Positions 1 to 7,700 of a stretch of DNA of 24,432 nt are shown here, one piece after another. The position numbers and the translations under genes were made by a program. The stretch comes from Chara braunii (taxonomy: Eukaryota; Streptophyta; Charophyceae; Charales; Characeae): the NCBI GenBank assembly GCA_003427395.1, contig BFEA01000358.1, forward strand, positions 864,729 through 889,160, written 5' to 3'. The stretch's first letter is position 1. Every line of letters begins with the position of its first letter. Under the pieces are notes generated by a model, which saw only the letters and a list, made by a program, of their open reading frames with translations, was not told the DNA's origin and did no database searches.

Positions 1-924
1 CATAGACAAAGCAGCAATGGAGATAAAAGCGGGTCCTTCTTGTACACAAAAATTTCAATTAGCTGCAGCCCCCAGGCGCAGCCTTCAAAACTCCCCAAGA
101 CCACCGACCACCATAGCCACAAGGCCCTGCTGCAGCCGGCGTCCAATCCCCACCACTGCTCAGTCCCTCTGACTGCTTCGCCCCGAGACTATCGCGGGTC
201 CACGCCACGTCGTCACTCCGCCCGTCCTTGGGCTCGTCGAGCCTGTTCGGCGCCGCGGACTCTCGCGCATAGCTCGCTCAGCATTGCAGCTGAGATCAAA
301 AAGAGAGAGAGGAGAGGGTTGCGCAAATTTATAGCGCGGGAGGCGGCAGGTTGTCAGCGCGAGGTGCGGGCAGCGCAGGTTTTAGATGAGCAGGACAGGA
401 GGAAGGTGGGGAGTTAGAGGGTTCGACCCGCGGGATGGCATGGTCCTACGTGATTGGGGTGTCCGTTCAAGTGGCGCGCGGTTTCCCGCTCTCCACATTG
501 ATCCGAGCATCCCAACTACGCGGCCAATCACTTCGCGGGGTAAGGATCGAGCTGGGCGGAGGGGAAGACGAAGAGTCCGGCATGGGGAAAATGCGCGAAG
601 CAAGGAGGGAAGATGGCGCGAGGATGCAAAGCAAGAAACGGGATGCGAGACGCGCGAGGAAATCGGAGCTTGGGCGCGCGCGCGCAAAAATTCAAAAGTC
701 CCAACCGCACCCGTTTTTTGGCTTTCATACCACGGCCGCTATTCGCCCGCGGAAGTTATTAACCAAACAAAATGAAAAAGCCGTTTCAAAAAGAAAATAA
801 AAGCAAAAAGAAAGAAAACCCCTTTCTATCCGCGTCCGTACTTCGGGACTTCCGCGGGATTTTTCCTCAGGGATACGGCAAGCCGCGCGGTACGGATCCG
901 AGCTTATCACAGGCATCGGTCACA
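1..924. other. GC-rich stretch with no recognised gene
   Basis: Several overlapping frames of 60-130 codons are open on both strands, as expected for GC-rich DNA with few stop codons. None gives a protein I recognise and they conflict with each other. Apart from the minus-strand TATA/CCAAT arrangement listed separately, nothing can be supported. From about 760 the composition becomes A-rich just before the LINE A remnant begins. Confidence 0.5.
240..460 (-). promoter_or_regulatory. possible core promoter of a minus-strand gene off the left edge
   Basis: Read on the minus strand, a TATAAAT box lies at 333-327 and a CCAAT element at 457-453, about 120 bp upstream of it. A CT-rich stretch follows and the first ATG is at 284-282, roughly 45 bp below the TATA box. 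Two short frames open here (ATG at 284 and another a few codons further) and both hit stops before the window edge, so a first exon would have to splice or be untranslated. The surrounding 200-700 bp are GC- and CpG-rich compared with the repeats to the right. Motif matches only; no protein is recognised. It could equally be GC-rich intergenic DNA. Confidence 0.25.
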
Positions 925-1300
925 TTGTTTTGACCATATGGACCATGGTCAGGGAGAGTGGTGGATTGTGCTCAATGTATATGCCCTGGTCAATCGTACC
1001 GCTAGCAAGTAATTCTGGAGGTCCCTTCCAGTGGTCCTTCGTGAAGGTGATTGGATTCTCTTAGCTAGGGACTTCAACACCACCCTACTTCCTGAACTGG
1101 ACTCCATGCAGGAAGGGTCCCCCCAGATGAACATTGAGGCATTGCAGCTGATCATGGTCCAGTTAGGACTGATGGACGTGTTTCGAACCCTTAACCCACT
1201 CTTCGACAGTTCACATGGGCAGGGGTGCGGTCCCACCATCAGAGCCACATGGATATGGTCTGGGCAGATAACAGTACCACAACACAAACAATACAAATGG
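925..1300 (+). mobile_element. LINE A, endonuclease (EEP/APE-like) domain remnant
   Basis: In the frame starting near 969, conceptual translation gives the hallmarks of the apurinic-type endonuclease of plant non-LTR retrotransposons. A VLNVYA strand is followed by FWRSLP, then GDWILLARDFNTTL, where the usual GDFN metal-binding motif reads RDFN, and then PELDSM. About 35 codons later, after a frame change, comes TWAGVRSHHQSHMDMVWADN, matching the C-terminal region where active copies usually have SRLDR. There is an in-frame stop (TAA after RTASK) and at least one frameshift, and the catalytic-motif glycine is changed, so the copy is dead. In an intact element this domain nicks the target DNA. 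It is the 5' piece of LINE A, which continues at 1440 and, after a nested insertion, at 4147. Confidence 0.8.
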
Positions 1301-1439
1301 CCAGTGGTGCCCATAGTGTCATCGGATCACCACCATGTCAGTAGTGGTAAGGATGGCACGGCCAGTGGAACCTGGCTATCAGAGGAGTTGTAAGGCGCTG
1401 CCAGCATGGGTCTGTTTGTAGCGCTAGCACGCCAGCGCT

Positions 1440-2132
1440 AGGATTAGTGTTTAGCTCGAAGACCGCCCAACAGGTCCATCCTTGCATGGTTGAAGCAAAG
1501 GATCGAAAGATTCGAAACTGTTGGCGACATTTTTTTGGCAGCGCCAAAGGCTGGCAAGGGAGAAAACGGACTGGAATTTGTGAATCAAATGAAGGAAGTG
1601 GAAGAGCGACCAGGTCCAGACCAATTGGAGGAAGAATGGTGGGGCAAAAGGGGGCAGATCATCAGGGAATTGAGTCTGTGGCTGGTGGCTGAAGTGGCTC
1701 AGATGGGGTGGGTGGCCAAGGTGGCGTAGGACAAGATGATCCTTCCAGGATCTTAAGCGCCGTGATGCAACGCTCAATTTGCACCACTCGAAGCATCCAT
1801 TTGACGACCGTGCCCGACCGGCAACTTCCCCTACGGCGGCCGTGCATTATGCAGCATGTTAGTATTAGTGGCTTGGTGTGGCTGTTCACAGACGAAAAGG
1901 TATGGCCGAGGCGCCCCCGGACGAGGCCTGGGGTCAATGGTCAAAACGAAGGTGACTAGAGAGCAAGCAGGGGCCTTACACACTCCTAACCAACGCCAGC
2001 AAGTTGGGAGAGCATTCCAATCGAGATGTTCAAAGCATTGGCGGATCTATGGGTACCATATTTGATGGACGGTTATAAATTATAATCAGGCACTCAAGGA
2101 TAGCAGTTTTTTTTATGCATTTGGGCAGGCCC
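1440..2132 (+). mobile_element. LINE A, linker between endonuclease and reverse transcriptase
   Basis: This is a degenerate continuation of LINE A. The 1490-1726 frame gives a helical, charged stretch (KQRIERFETVGDIF, EEEWWGKRGQIIRE) of the kind found between the endonuclease and RT of plant LINEs. Near 2006-2075 the frame IPIEMFKALADLWVPYLMDG matches the conserved start of the RT region (usually P-I/V-E-F-Y-K-A-L-W-D-L). A frame change then gives NQALKDSSFFYAFGQA up to 2132, where the element is interrupted. Reading on from 4147 gives the expected continuation (LIY..K.GD). Several stops and frameshifts are present. Confidence 0.65.
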
Positions 2133-2393
2133 TTTTTTTTTTTTTTTTTTTTAACAATGAAAGTTAGACTTAAGTCTACTAGCGATGGTGATGCAAGAAG
2201 CCACCCCTAGTAGAGCATCAGTTTGGGCTGATTCTTTTTTAAAAAGAAAAAAGAAAAAAGAAAAAAGAAAAAAGAAAAAAGAAAAAAGAAAAAAGAAAAA
2301 AGAAAAAAAGAAGCCACCCCTAGTAGACTTGTGTCCAACTGCTCCATCTATTGGTGGGAAGAAGCACCTGCTGGAAATCGGGTCCAGCGTCCC
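2131..2393 (-). mobile_element. SINE-like element, copy a (long form, interrupted)
   Basis: On the minus strand the element begins with the family head (GGGACGCTGGACCCGATTTC at 2393-2374), continues through CCACCAATAGATGGAGC and a body ending in a roughly 20-base A tract, seen as T at 2131-2152. Joined across the later insertion at 2215-2307, the body aligns with copy d at 4721-4860 (shared CTACTAG...GCTGCTYTTATCACC-like block). No flanking target-site duplication is evident. The head abuts the 3' side of LINE B and the poly(A) abuts the break in LINE A, so the sequence may have moved together with LINE B. Confidence 0.7.
2215..2307 (+). repeat. nested poly(A)-type insertion with (A6G)n tract, flanked by 20-bp duplication
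   Basis: A 93-bp segment of about 26 unique bases followed by an AAAAAAG-type array (2243-2307) interrupts SINE copy a. It is flanked by a perfect 20-bp direct repeat, AAGAAGCCACCCCTAGTAGA, at 2195-2214 and 2308-2327. A target-site duplication plus an A-rich 3' tail is the signature of target-primed reverse transcription. The first few bases of the right-hand copy could belong to the tail, so the true duplication may be 15-20 bp. The source RNA is not recognisable. Confidence 0.7.
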
Positions 2394-3447
2394 GTAAACA
2401 TCATTGAGATAGTACATCAGTAAGCCATAAGTTCAAAGGGGGAACAGGACTGCCTCTTCAATCCCCCTTGGGACCACCACATGTAACATCAATCACAAGC
2501 TACTTTGTCTCCCCCCCTTCAAGAACTAGACTAAGAATTCATCAGTTGAATAACTTGAATTCAGTTCCCTCCCTGGCCAAACCATCGTAAGAGTCTACGG
2601 AAGTTAGCTCAGAGGGGGGAAATGGGTCCGAAAAAGAAACAGGGTCTCTGAGAACAGCCCCGCTGCCCCAGGCGGCAGCGTCAACCACTTCCGGAAGACC
2701 AGTCGGAAGTCCTTGAGAGGACCCCCTGTCTCTTCCGCCCCCGGCCATTGCACCTCCCCCAGGGACCGCCCTATGGATTCTGCCAGCCAGTCTTTTGTGA
2801 ACTTTTGAATTGTTGACTTCAAGTCCTTTCTTTGTGTGAACCTGTTGAATATCCATTTAGTAATAACCTCCCAATGGGCTCTGATTTCTATTTGTACAAA
2901 ACGTACTATCTAATCTGCCAATTCGACACCCTTCAGGATTACCGCTTCTCTCTCACGGACGCAACGTTTATACCACAGGGACCATAGGATAGCTTTGCGA
3001 CCAATGTCAAAGAGGTTAGTTTGCAAATTAGTGAGAGTGAAAAGAAGGGGAACCCAATGCCCAAATAGGATAGCCCTTCAGTCCCATCCACCCCTGTAAG
3101 TCCCCTCCAAGCACAGTCCCAGCGCCTCCAGATGAGCACAGATCCTTGACATTGCAGAAAAATATTCTTCGTAGTTTCACGAAATTCCTGCTTGGAAATG
3201 TAGATGGACAAGCTTTACACCATGGAAGTGTTAATCCTTGCTGTTCCAGAGAGGTGCGCATCCACAATCCAGTCGTTTGTGGGCAGACATCGATGGATGA
3301 TCTGCCATTGCAGGGAGGATAATTTAGCTGGGTGCTGTCTAATATTTTTGAAAATTTTAATGTGTTTGATTAAATTTACGTCAATGTTTAAATTCCTCGC
3401 CCACCTCTCTTGAACAATTGTCATGACATCAATCTTAGGTCTACGCA

Positions 3448-3595
3448 ATCTGTAGATCGCTTATGGGACGCTGGGCCCGGTTCCCAGCACGTGTTGCTCC
3501 CCACAAATAGATTGGAGCCTTGTTCCCATTAAATAAAAAAAATAATAATAATAATAAAAAATAAAAAAAAAATCAAAAAAATCTGTAGGTCGCTT
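3448..3595 (+). mobile_element. SINE-like element, copy b (short form) with 15-bp target-site duplication
   Basis: The element occupies 3463-3580: head ATGGGACGCTGGGCCC, the CCCACAAATAGATTGGAGCC block, then a (TAA)n/A-rich tail. It is flanked by ATCTGTAGATCGCTT (3448-3462) and ATCTGTAGGTCGCTT (3581-3595), 14 of 15 identical. Removing the element plus one duplicate rejoins the LINE B frame on the minus strand (KATYR directly to LRRPKID). This is therefore a genuine insertion into LINE B. It is a short form, with the family head running almost directly into the A-rich tail. Confidence 0.85.
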
Positions 3596-3992
3596 TTACT
3601 GAGAGGGATTGTAGTGAACGCGGCTTCCCTCTCGTGCTCGTTTGCCACGCCCATTCCCAGGGATCCAAAGGTAACTCTGGAATAGGCAGCTCTGGATGAA
3701 ACGCCTTCCATCTCTTGATTGCCAAAATGAACAGTACTCTAATGCGATAAATGTGAGAAAAGGGAAAGAGAGTCGTTGTGTCCATAGGACAGGGTAACAA
3801 AAAGAGATCTCTATCTACCTTATGAGCGCTCACTAGAGGCCCTTGTGGGAGAAGGTGGACAATCTGTCCCACTCTCAACTATTCATTGCGACTATCAAAT
3901 CCCACCACCCAATCAGCTTCTTGGAACTTAGGTCCTTCCTTCAAGGATCGTGCCCAAGCCAATGGGATTGAAATGATATTTTGCTCCAGATT

Positions 3993-4053
3993 GAGTGCCT
4001 GGACCCGATTTCCAGCAGGTGTTGTCCCCCACCAATAGATGGAGCCTTGTTTA

Positions 4054-4091
<38 letters not shown>

Positions 4092-4095
4092 TGCC
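3993..4095 (+). mobile_element. SINE-like element, copy c (short form) with 7-bp duplication
   Basis: The element spans 4000-4088: a slightly 5'-truncated head (TGGACCCGATTTCCAGCAGG), the CCCACCAATAGATGGAGCC block, and a run of 32 A (4057-4088). GAGTGCC flanks it at 3993-3999 and 4089-4095. Deleting the element and one duplicate restores the LINE B minus-strand frame (HQLAL to NLEQNII), confirming the insertion. The long pure A tail suggests it is younger than copy b, whose tail has diverged into TAA repeats. Confidence 0.82.
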
Positions 4096-4146
4096 AACTG
4101 GTGAGCGTAACAAAGGGTTGATCTCAATTTCTCTACCTTTTTCATG

Positions 4147-4709
4147 CTAATCTATTAAATTAAACGGGGATTAGGATGAAGTGTGCAATTGAAAGCCCAT
4201 TGCTATCCTAAATGTTGACTCCAAGATCTTATCCAAGGTACAAGCAAATCCGCCGGCACAGGTAACACTGACCATCATGCATGTATCGCACAGCGGACTT
4301 GTCTTTAGATAGCGGACTTGTCTTTAGATGCCAGGTCGTTAGTAAAGTGACATCGGCGCTGCACGTGCTTGAGCTTGCTCAAACCACTCCACAAAATGTT
4401 GCCTTCCTCTCAATTGATTTTGAAAAAGTGTATGCACGAGTACGTTTGTCCTTAATAGTTGTGCTGGCCAAATGAGGCATGAGTATTGAGTTCGTGGGGC
4501 GGGTGGACCTGCTTCTCAAAGTGGCAATAGTGGCACTACGCATCAATTGGCATACGTTGGCGTCATTCCCAGTGACCCCTCTAGTTAGTGGGTGCTTGAC
4601 CCTTTGGCTACCCAGCTTAGAAATCTGCTCATCAACATTTGCGGATGACGCTGGCGCAATTATAGAAGCAACCATGCCTCAGCTTCTCCAGCGGAGAAAG
4701 GCTCCTTGA
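4147..4709 (+). mobile_element. LINE A, reverse transcriptase domain remnant
   Basis: LINE A resumes after the nested insertion. Conceptual translation gives the ordered RT blocks of plant LINEs: GD.DEVCN.KPIAILNVDSKI (about 4166-4225, block 2), SHSGLVFR (block 3), ALHVLELAQTTP, then NVAFLSIDFEKVYARV (about 4396-4443, block 4, with one catalytic aspartate in IDFEK). EFVGRVDLLLK and ALRIN follow, then TFADDAGAIIEA (about 4636-4671), the FADD version of the YADD catalytic box. Stops and frameshifts occur (TAG and TGA near 4172-4192; a 19-bp tandem duplication at 4292-4329 shifts the frame), so the enzyme is inactive. The R/G-Q-G-C-P-L-S/A-P block is also degraded (VSGCLTLWLP). The order and spacing of these blocks make the assignment firm. 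Confidence 0.88.
4292..4329 (+). repeat. 19-bp tandem duplication in LINE A RT
   Basis: AGCGGACTTGTCTTTAGAT occurs twice head to tail, at 4292-4310 and 4311-4329, with no mismatch. Nineteen is not a multiple of three, so the second unit shifts the RT frame. Deleting one unit gives SHSGLVFRCQVV without a stop. It is probably a replication-slippage event after the element died. Confidence 0.9.
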
Positions 4710-4720
4710 CAAGTACGATC

Positions 4721-4860
4721 TTTTTTTATTATTATTTTTTTTTTTTATAAACCAGCAGCCTTTACTAGAGGGGGTGATAAGAGCAGCCGCCTCTAGTAGC
4801 TATCCCTGGTTCATCTATTGGTGGGGAGCTGCACCTGCCGGAAACCGGGTCCAGCGTCCC
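4721..4860 (-). mobile_element. SINE-like element, copy d (long form)
   Basis: Read on the minus strand: head GGGACGCTGGACCCGGTTTC from 4860, CCACCAATAGATG block, body with CTACTAG and GCTGCTCTTATCACC blocks, and an A-rich tail with TAA interruptions (T-rich on the plus strand, 4721-4746). It separates the LINE A RT (ends 4709) from its C-terminal part (LYDRAKLN from about 4917). No clear target-site duplication is visible; only GTAC is shared by the flanks. Confidence 0.75.
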
Positions 4861-4870
4861 TGTACAACAG

Positions 4871-4900
4871 TTTTTTGCTGAAAAGCGGGTCCAGCGTCCC
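4871..4900 (-). mobile_element. SINE-like element, copy e (30-bp remnant)
   Basis: Only the head survives: on the minus strand GGGACGCTGGACCCGCTTTT from 4900, then CAGC and six A. It sits 10 bp from copy d in the same orientation. It is either a very short insertion, a partial copy made by template switching, or what is left after copy d inserted into an older copy. The head hairpin is kept (GCTGGA with TTCAGC, one wobble). Confidence 0.6.
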
Positions 4901-5098
4901 ATAACACACTCAGAACCTCTTTATGACCGGGCCAAGCTCAATTGGCCAACTGATTATTCCAATAGGGGCCAGTATGGACGGACGTTCCGTGGAGCACGCA
5001 GGTGCTACCAACAGGCCTGGGACTACAGTATGTGGGGGTGATGGAGCCGGGTAGGTAAGATGGCATATGGCTATTTTCAGAAGGGGTGATTCTTGTCA

Positions 5099-5233
5099 AC
5101 GACGACCTGCACTCTGTCATGCAGTATGTGATAGCCCTCCACCTTCCCTACCCGCCGACAACAAAATTGTATGAAGGGTGCGCGTGGTTCACGACGACCT
5201 GCACTCTGTCATGCAGTATGTGATAGCCCTCCA
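5099..5233 (+). repeat. 43-bp direct repeat inside LINE A
   Basis: The same 43 bases, beginning ACGACGACCTGCACTCTGTC and ending TAGCCCTCCA, occur at 5099-5141 and 5191-5233 without mismatch, offset by 92 bp. Both copies encode DDLHSVMQYVIALH. The perfect identity inside an otherwise decayed element indicates a recent local duplication or gene-conversion-like event. Confidence 0.9.
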
Positions 5234-5266
5234 TAGGGTCAATTTTCTATGGTCAATTGACCCTAT
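5233..5266. repeat. perfect 12-bp inverted repeat, 10-nt loop
   Basis: ATAGGGTCAATT (5233-5244) and AATTGACCCTAT (5255-5266) are exact reverse complements with a 10-nt spacer. The hairpin begins at the last base of the second copy of the 43-bp repeat. It falls in the LINE A remnant where the expected protein reads NFLWSIDP. Confidence 0.85.
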
Positions 5267-5560
5267 AGCTGCCAATGCTATCAAGCGGGTGGCATGGATC
5301 ACATTGATACAACCCAAAGCCAAGGGTGGTTTGGCCCTCCTAGACCCAAACTGTCAGGTGGGCACTCCATGCACGTATGGTCTTTTGTCTTCTTATGGAT
5401 GACACCACGGACTAATAACAAGTGGCCATACACCTGCTGGTATGCCCGGTGTTGTGCCCCCACCGCTTCCGCGACTGGTAGGTTTGATTACTCTTCCCAG
5501 ACCGGGTGCAGGAGGCTTGTGAACTGGCAGGCTGTCATGCAAGGGTCTGGTTGAATTACT

Positions 5561-6190
5561 TGTATTGAAGAAAATATAAAAATAATGTGTTTGGGCCGCC
5601 GTCCTTAGCCAGAGGCGACACGACTTTTAGAGTGAGGCGTTTTGTTTTGTCGCCAGGCCTGACCCCGTGTAAAGGCCAGACTCAAAGTCAATTGAGTCCC
5701 TGTCCTAGGGGGAGTCCTTGGGTAGCTTTGAGTGTGACCTGGATGTGAGTGTGTCGGTGTTGTTAAAGCTTCTCAAATCATAACTCAAAGGATAAAGGAC
5801 AAATGTGGGATGAGAAGACTAGAAGCCAAACTCTGCAAGACCATAATCATAACAAAAGACCAACAAACAGTACACAAAAGATGCAGGGAGCAGCCCTTGG
5901 AAGGCTGCGATCACTGAGAAATCATTATAATAAGTCAATAAATGTACATCTTCTTTTTTTGTTCCTTTTTTTTTTCAAAAGCCCAGGGTGTTGTAGAGGC
6001 CAAGGACCAGACCCGCGGTGATTGCTGGTAGCGGCAGCCAATGGTTGTCCTGACAGGATAGGCCACCTGCCCTACCCATCCCCACGTTAATTCTCCCAGT
6101 GCACACCCTGTCCCTACTATCCTACCTCAGTGTGACCAGCACTCAGGACCATCACCCTACCTGTATCGAGGGCAACAGTGTCAAAAGGAG
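5561..6190. other. unassigned, possibly decayed LINE A 3' end
   Basis: No gene is recognised. A plus-strand frame at 5803-5945 (DHNHNKRPTNS, LGRLRSLRNHYNKS) may be more of LINE A. Two T-rich runs at about 5951-5980 followed by about 100 GC-richer bases resemble a minus-oriented poly(A)-tailed retroposon, but that sequence does not match the SINE family in this window and no target-site duplication is seen. Confidence 0.35.
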
Positions 6191-6196
6191 GCACTC

Positions 6197-6640
6197 TCAA
6201 TCCAAGACAAGAAGAGGAAGACCCTCATGTGTGAGCTCTATCGTGCGTGATTTCGCCTCAGGGACTCTCTGGTCCTCCTCAGCCACATGAGGAATGATAG
6301 TCACCATTGACTCAGGTACAACGAAACTGATGTCAAGGGCAGTGGCTGGATCGATGTGTAGTAGATTAGCCATACACCTTGCAATTTACTCATCGGCCAC
6401 GCTATGGAGGTATAGCTTGTCCGCTAGAGAGAGATCTCCACAGCATGACCTCATTGTGTCTGTATCCACGAGAGTAGTGATAAGATGATTTAAGGAACTG
6501 ATCACCGCCAAGGCTCCGCCGGAATGCCTGAATGACAAATTTGAACCGAACAAGATCGTTGTATCCATCCCCCAAGCAGGGAAATGGTCCCTACCCCTTA
6601 GAGGGCCCGACACATCCTTGGCCTTTTTCCCCTCAGACAT
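6197..6640 (-). pseudogene. possible decayed protein-coding segment, unknown product
   Basis: On the minus strand an ATG at 6640 opens 84 codons to a TAA at 6388-6386, and the same frame continues in register through an ATG at 6373 to a TGA at 6199-6197. Together this is about 147 codons with one internal stop. The text looks protein-like on both sides of the stop (CGDLSLADKLYLHSVADE, stop, IARCMANLLHIDPATALDIS, FVVPESMVTIIPHVAEED). About 110 bp upstream another short frame reads MGDIDFGDYFDWDTH (6800-6756). I do not recognise the family. It could be an exon of a nonfunctional gene, a domesticated or decayed transposon ORF, or a chance open frame. Confidence 0.3.
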
Positions 6641-7555
6641 ATAGAGGTGTAATCAATCACCGTCCAATAGGTATCTCGCAAGAAGGTAAGCAATACGTCG
6701 GAGGACAACCCTTCTCCCCCTGCGTCACCTCCCAGTGTCCAGTGTCTCAATCCCGATGGGTATCCCAGTCGAAGTAGTCCCCGAAGTCAATGTCGCCCAT
6801 GCTGCAGGGGCCACAATTGGACTGGTCGATCTCGGGCCGGTCAGTGCAAGTCGTTACTGTTTGAAGCCCAAACAAAGCCGAAAAGCACGCCTCCAGGAGC
6901 AAAAGGAACGTTGGGGAAAACAACTTGCAACCAGTCCAATAGCTCTCCCTGCGACAGATATATAGTCCGTGATCCTGTTGCAGGTTGAAGACTTCCCAAT
7001 TTGTTTCCCCCCCAGTCGAATTGCCTGGCAGAGTTGGGATGGTACGACATGGAATGAGGAAATGGGGAGAGAAACAGGGAGGATAGTTTGAAGGCAAAGC
7101 AGGGCCAAAAAAAAAAGGGTATGCGCGAGAATAGGCAGAAAGCACAGGGAGAGAGACTGGATGGCAAAGGGCTTCTGCAGGAATAGAGAGACGGCTAGGG
7201 TTCAGGGTTAAGACAGTGATGAAAGGTAAAAGGCAAGGAATAGAAGTAGTGTAGGGCCCCTCCCGTGCTTGCTACCCACAGAACTCACCTGGCTCCCAAC
7301 GAAACAGAGAGGGGTTTAGGGCCTATGGAGGGTTCAGGAACTATCCCCCTACGCATACCCTCTGCTGTCTCAGTTGCCCTGTGCACACAAAGAATGCACA
7401 AGCACTAGCAAGTCACTTGTCATCCTTGGCTCCCAGCAGAAGGGTGAAGAGGTGCATTTTGCATTCCTAGGTGCTGGAGCAGTCCAAAAGAAACACAGTT
7501 ACTTCCTCACACATAACAGACATCAATTGCTCAACTCAGATGTTCATGTATTCAA
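6641..7555. other. unassigned stretch
   Basis: Open frames of 80-130 codons exist on the minus strand (6747-7167), but three of them overlap in different frames and none is recognisable. The plus strand is purine-rich around 7020-7250. Nothing firm can be annotated. Confidence 0.4.
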
Positions 7556-7700
7556 GGGACGCTGGGCCTGATTTCCAGCAGTTGATGCTCCCCACCAATA
7601 GATGGAGCGGCCACCAGCGGGCCTACTAGGAAGGGCTGCTCTTATCACCTCCCCTAACAGACCTGTTCAGGCCTGAACCCGAAATAATTATTAAAAAAAA
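7556..7700 (+). mobile_element. SINE-like element, copy f (long form)
   Basis: The head GGGACGCTGGGCCTGATTTC begins at 7556, followed by CCCACCAATAGATGGAGC, a body with CCTACTAGGAAGGGCTGCTC and TTATCACC, and an A tail ending at 7700. It is the plus-strand equivalent of copies a and d and shows the long form spans about 145 bp. Flanking sequences share only a few bases, so no target-site duplication is claimed. Confidence 0.75.

Larger units (their letters stand above)
2394..4146 (-). mobile_element. LINE B, C-terminal half of a non-LTR retrotransposon, nested in LINE A
   Basis: Conceptual translation on the minus strand, skipping two SINE insertions, gives a fairly continuous LINE C-terminal region. 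In order: KVEKLRSTLC (4145-4096), SIPLAWARSLKEG and WVVGFDSRNE (about 3990-3880), LLPQGPLVSA and PFSHIYRIRVLFILAIKRWK (3870-3700), IVQERWARNLNIDV (about 3425-3380), SSLQWQIIHRCLPTNDWIV (about 3320-3260), then a degraded zf-RVT-type motif with CKAC in one frame and ETTKNIFLQCQGSVLIW in the next. A charged tail follows (RAHWEVITKW, KDLKSTIQKFTKDWLAESI) ending near 2604. The W-x-L-L-H-R-x-L-P-T helix and the zinc motif are typical of plant LINE ORF2 C-termini. At least one stop and several frameshifts are present. The RT and endonuclease are missing, consistent with 5' truncation. About 150 bp of possible 3' UTR (2394-2540) follow. Confidence 0.72.
4901..5560 (+). mobile_element. LINE A, region C-terminal to reverse transcriptase
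   Basis: Translation resumes with LYDRAKLNWPT (about 4917), the usual segment after the YADD box. YVGVMEPG follows, then ILVNDDLHSVMQYVIALH, then after a local duplication VNFLWSIDP and AIKRVAWITLIQPKAKGGLALLDP (about 5240-5355), matching the conserved W-x-x-I-x-x-P-K-x-x-G-G-L-G-L segment of plant LINEs. Coding resemblance fades after ACELAGCHARVWLNYLY (about 5510-5565). Frameshifts and stops are present throughout. A weakly coding-looking stretch at 5800-5945 may be more of the same element. Confidence 0.75.

Noticed and set aside
415-432. GGGTTCGACCC, resembling a tRNA B box
   Set aside because: No 5-bp T-arm, acceptor stem or A box at the right distance could be built around it.
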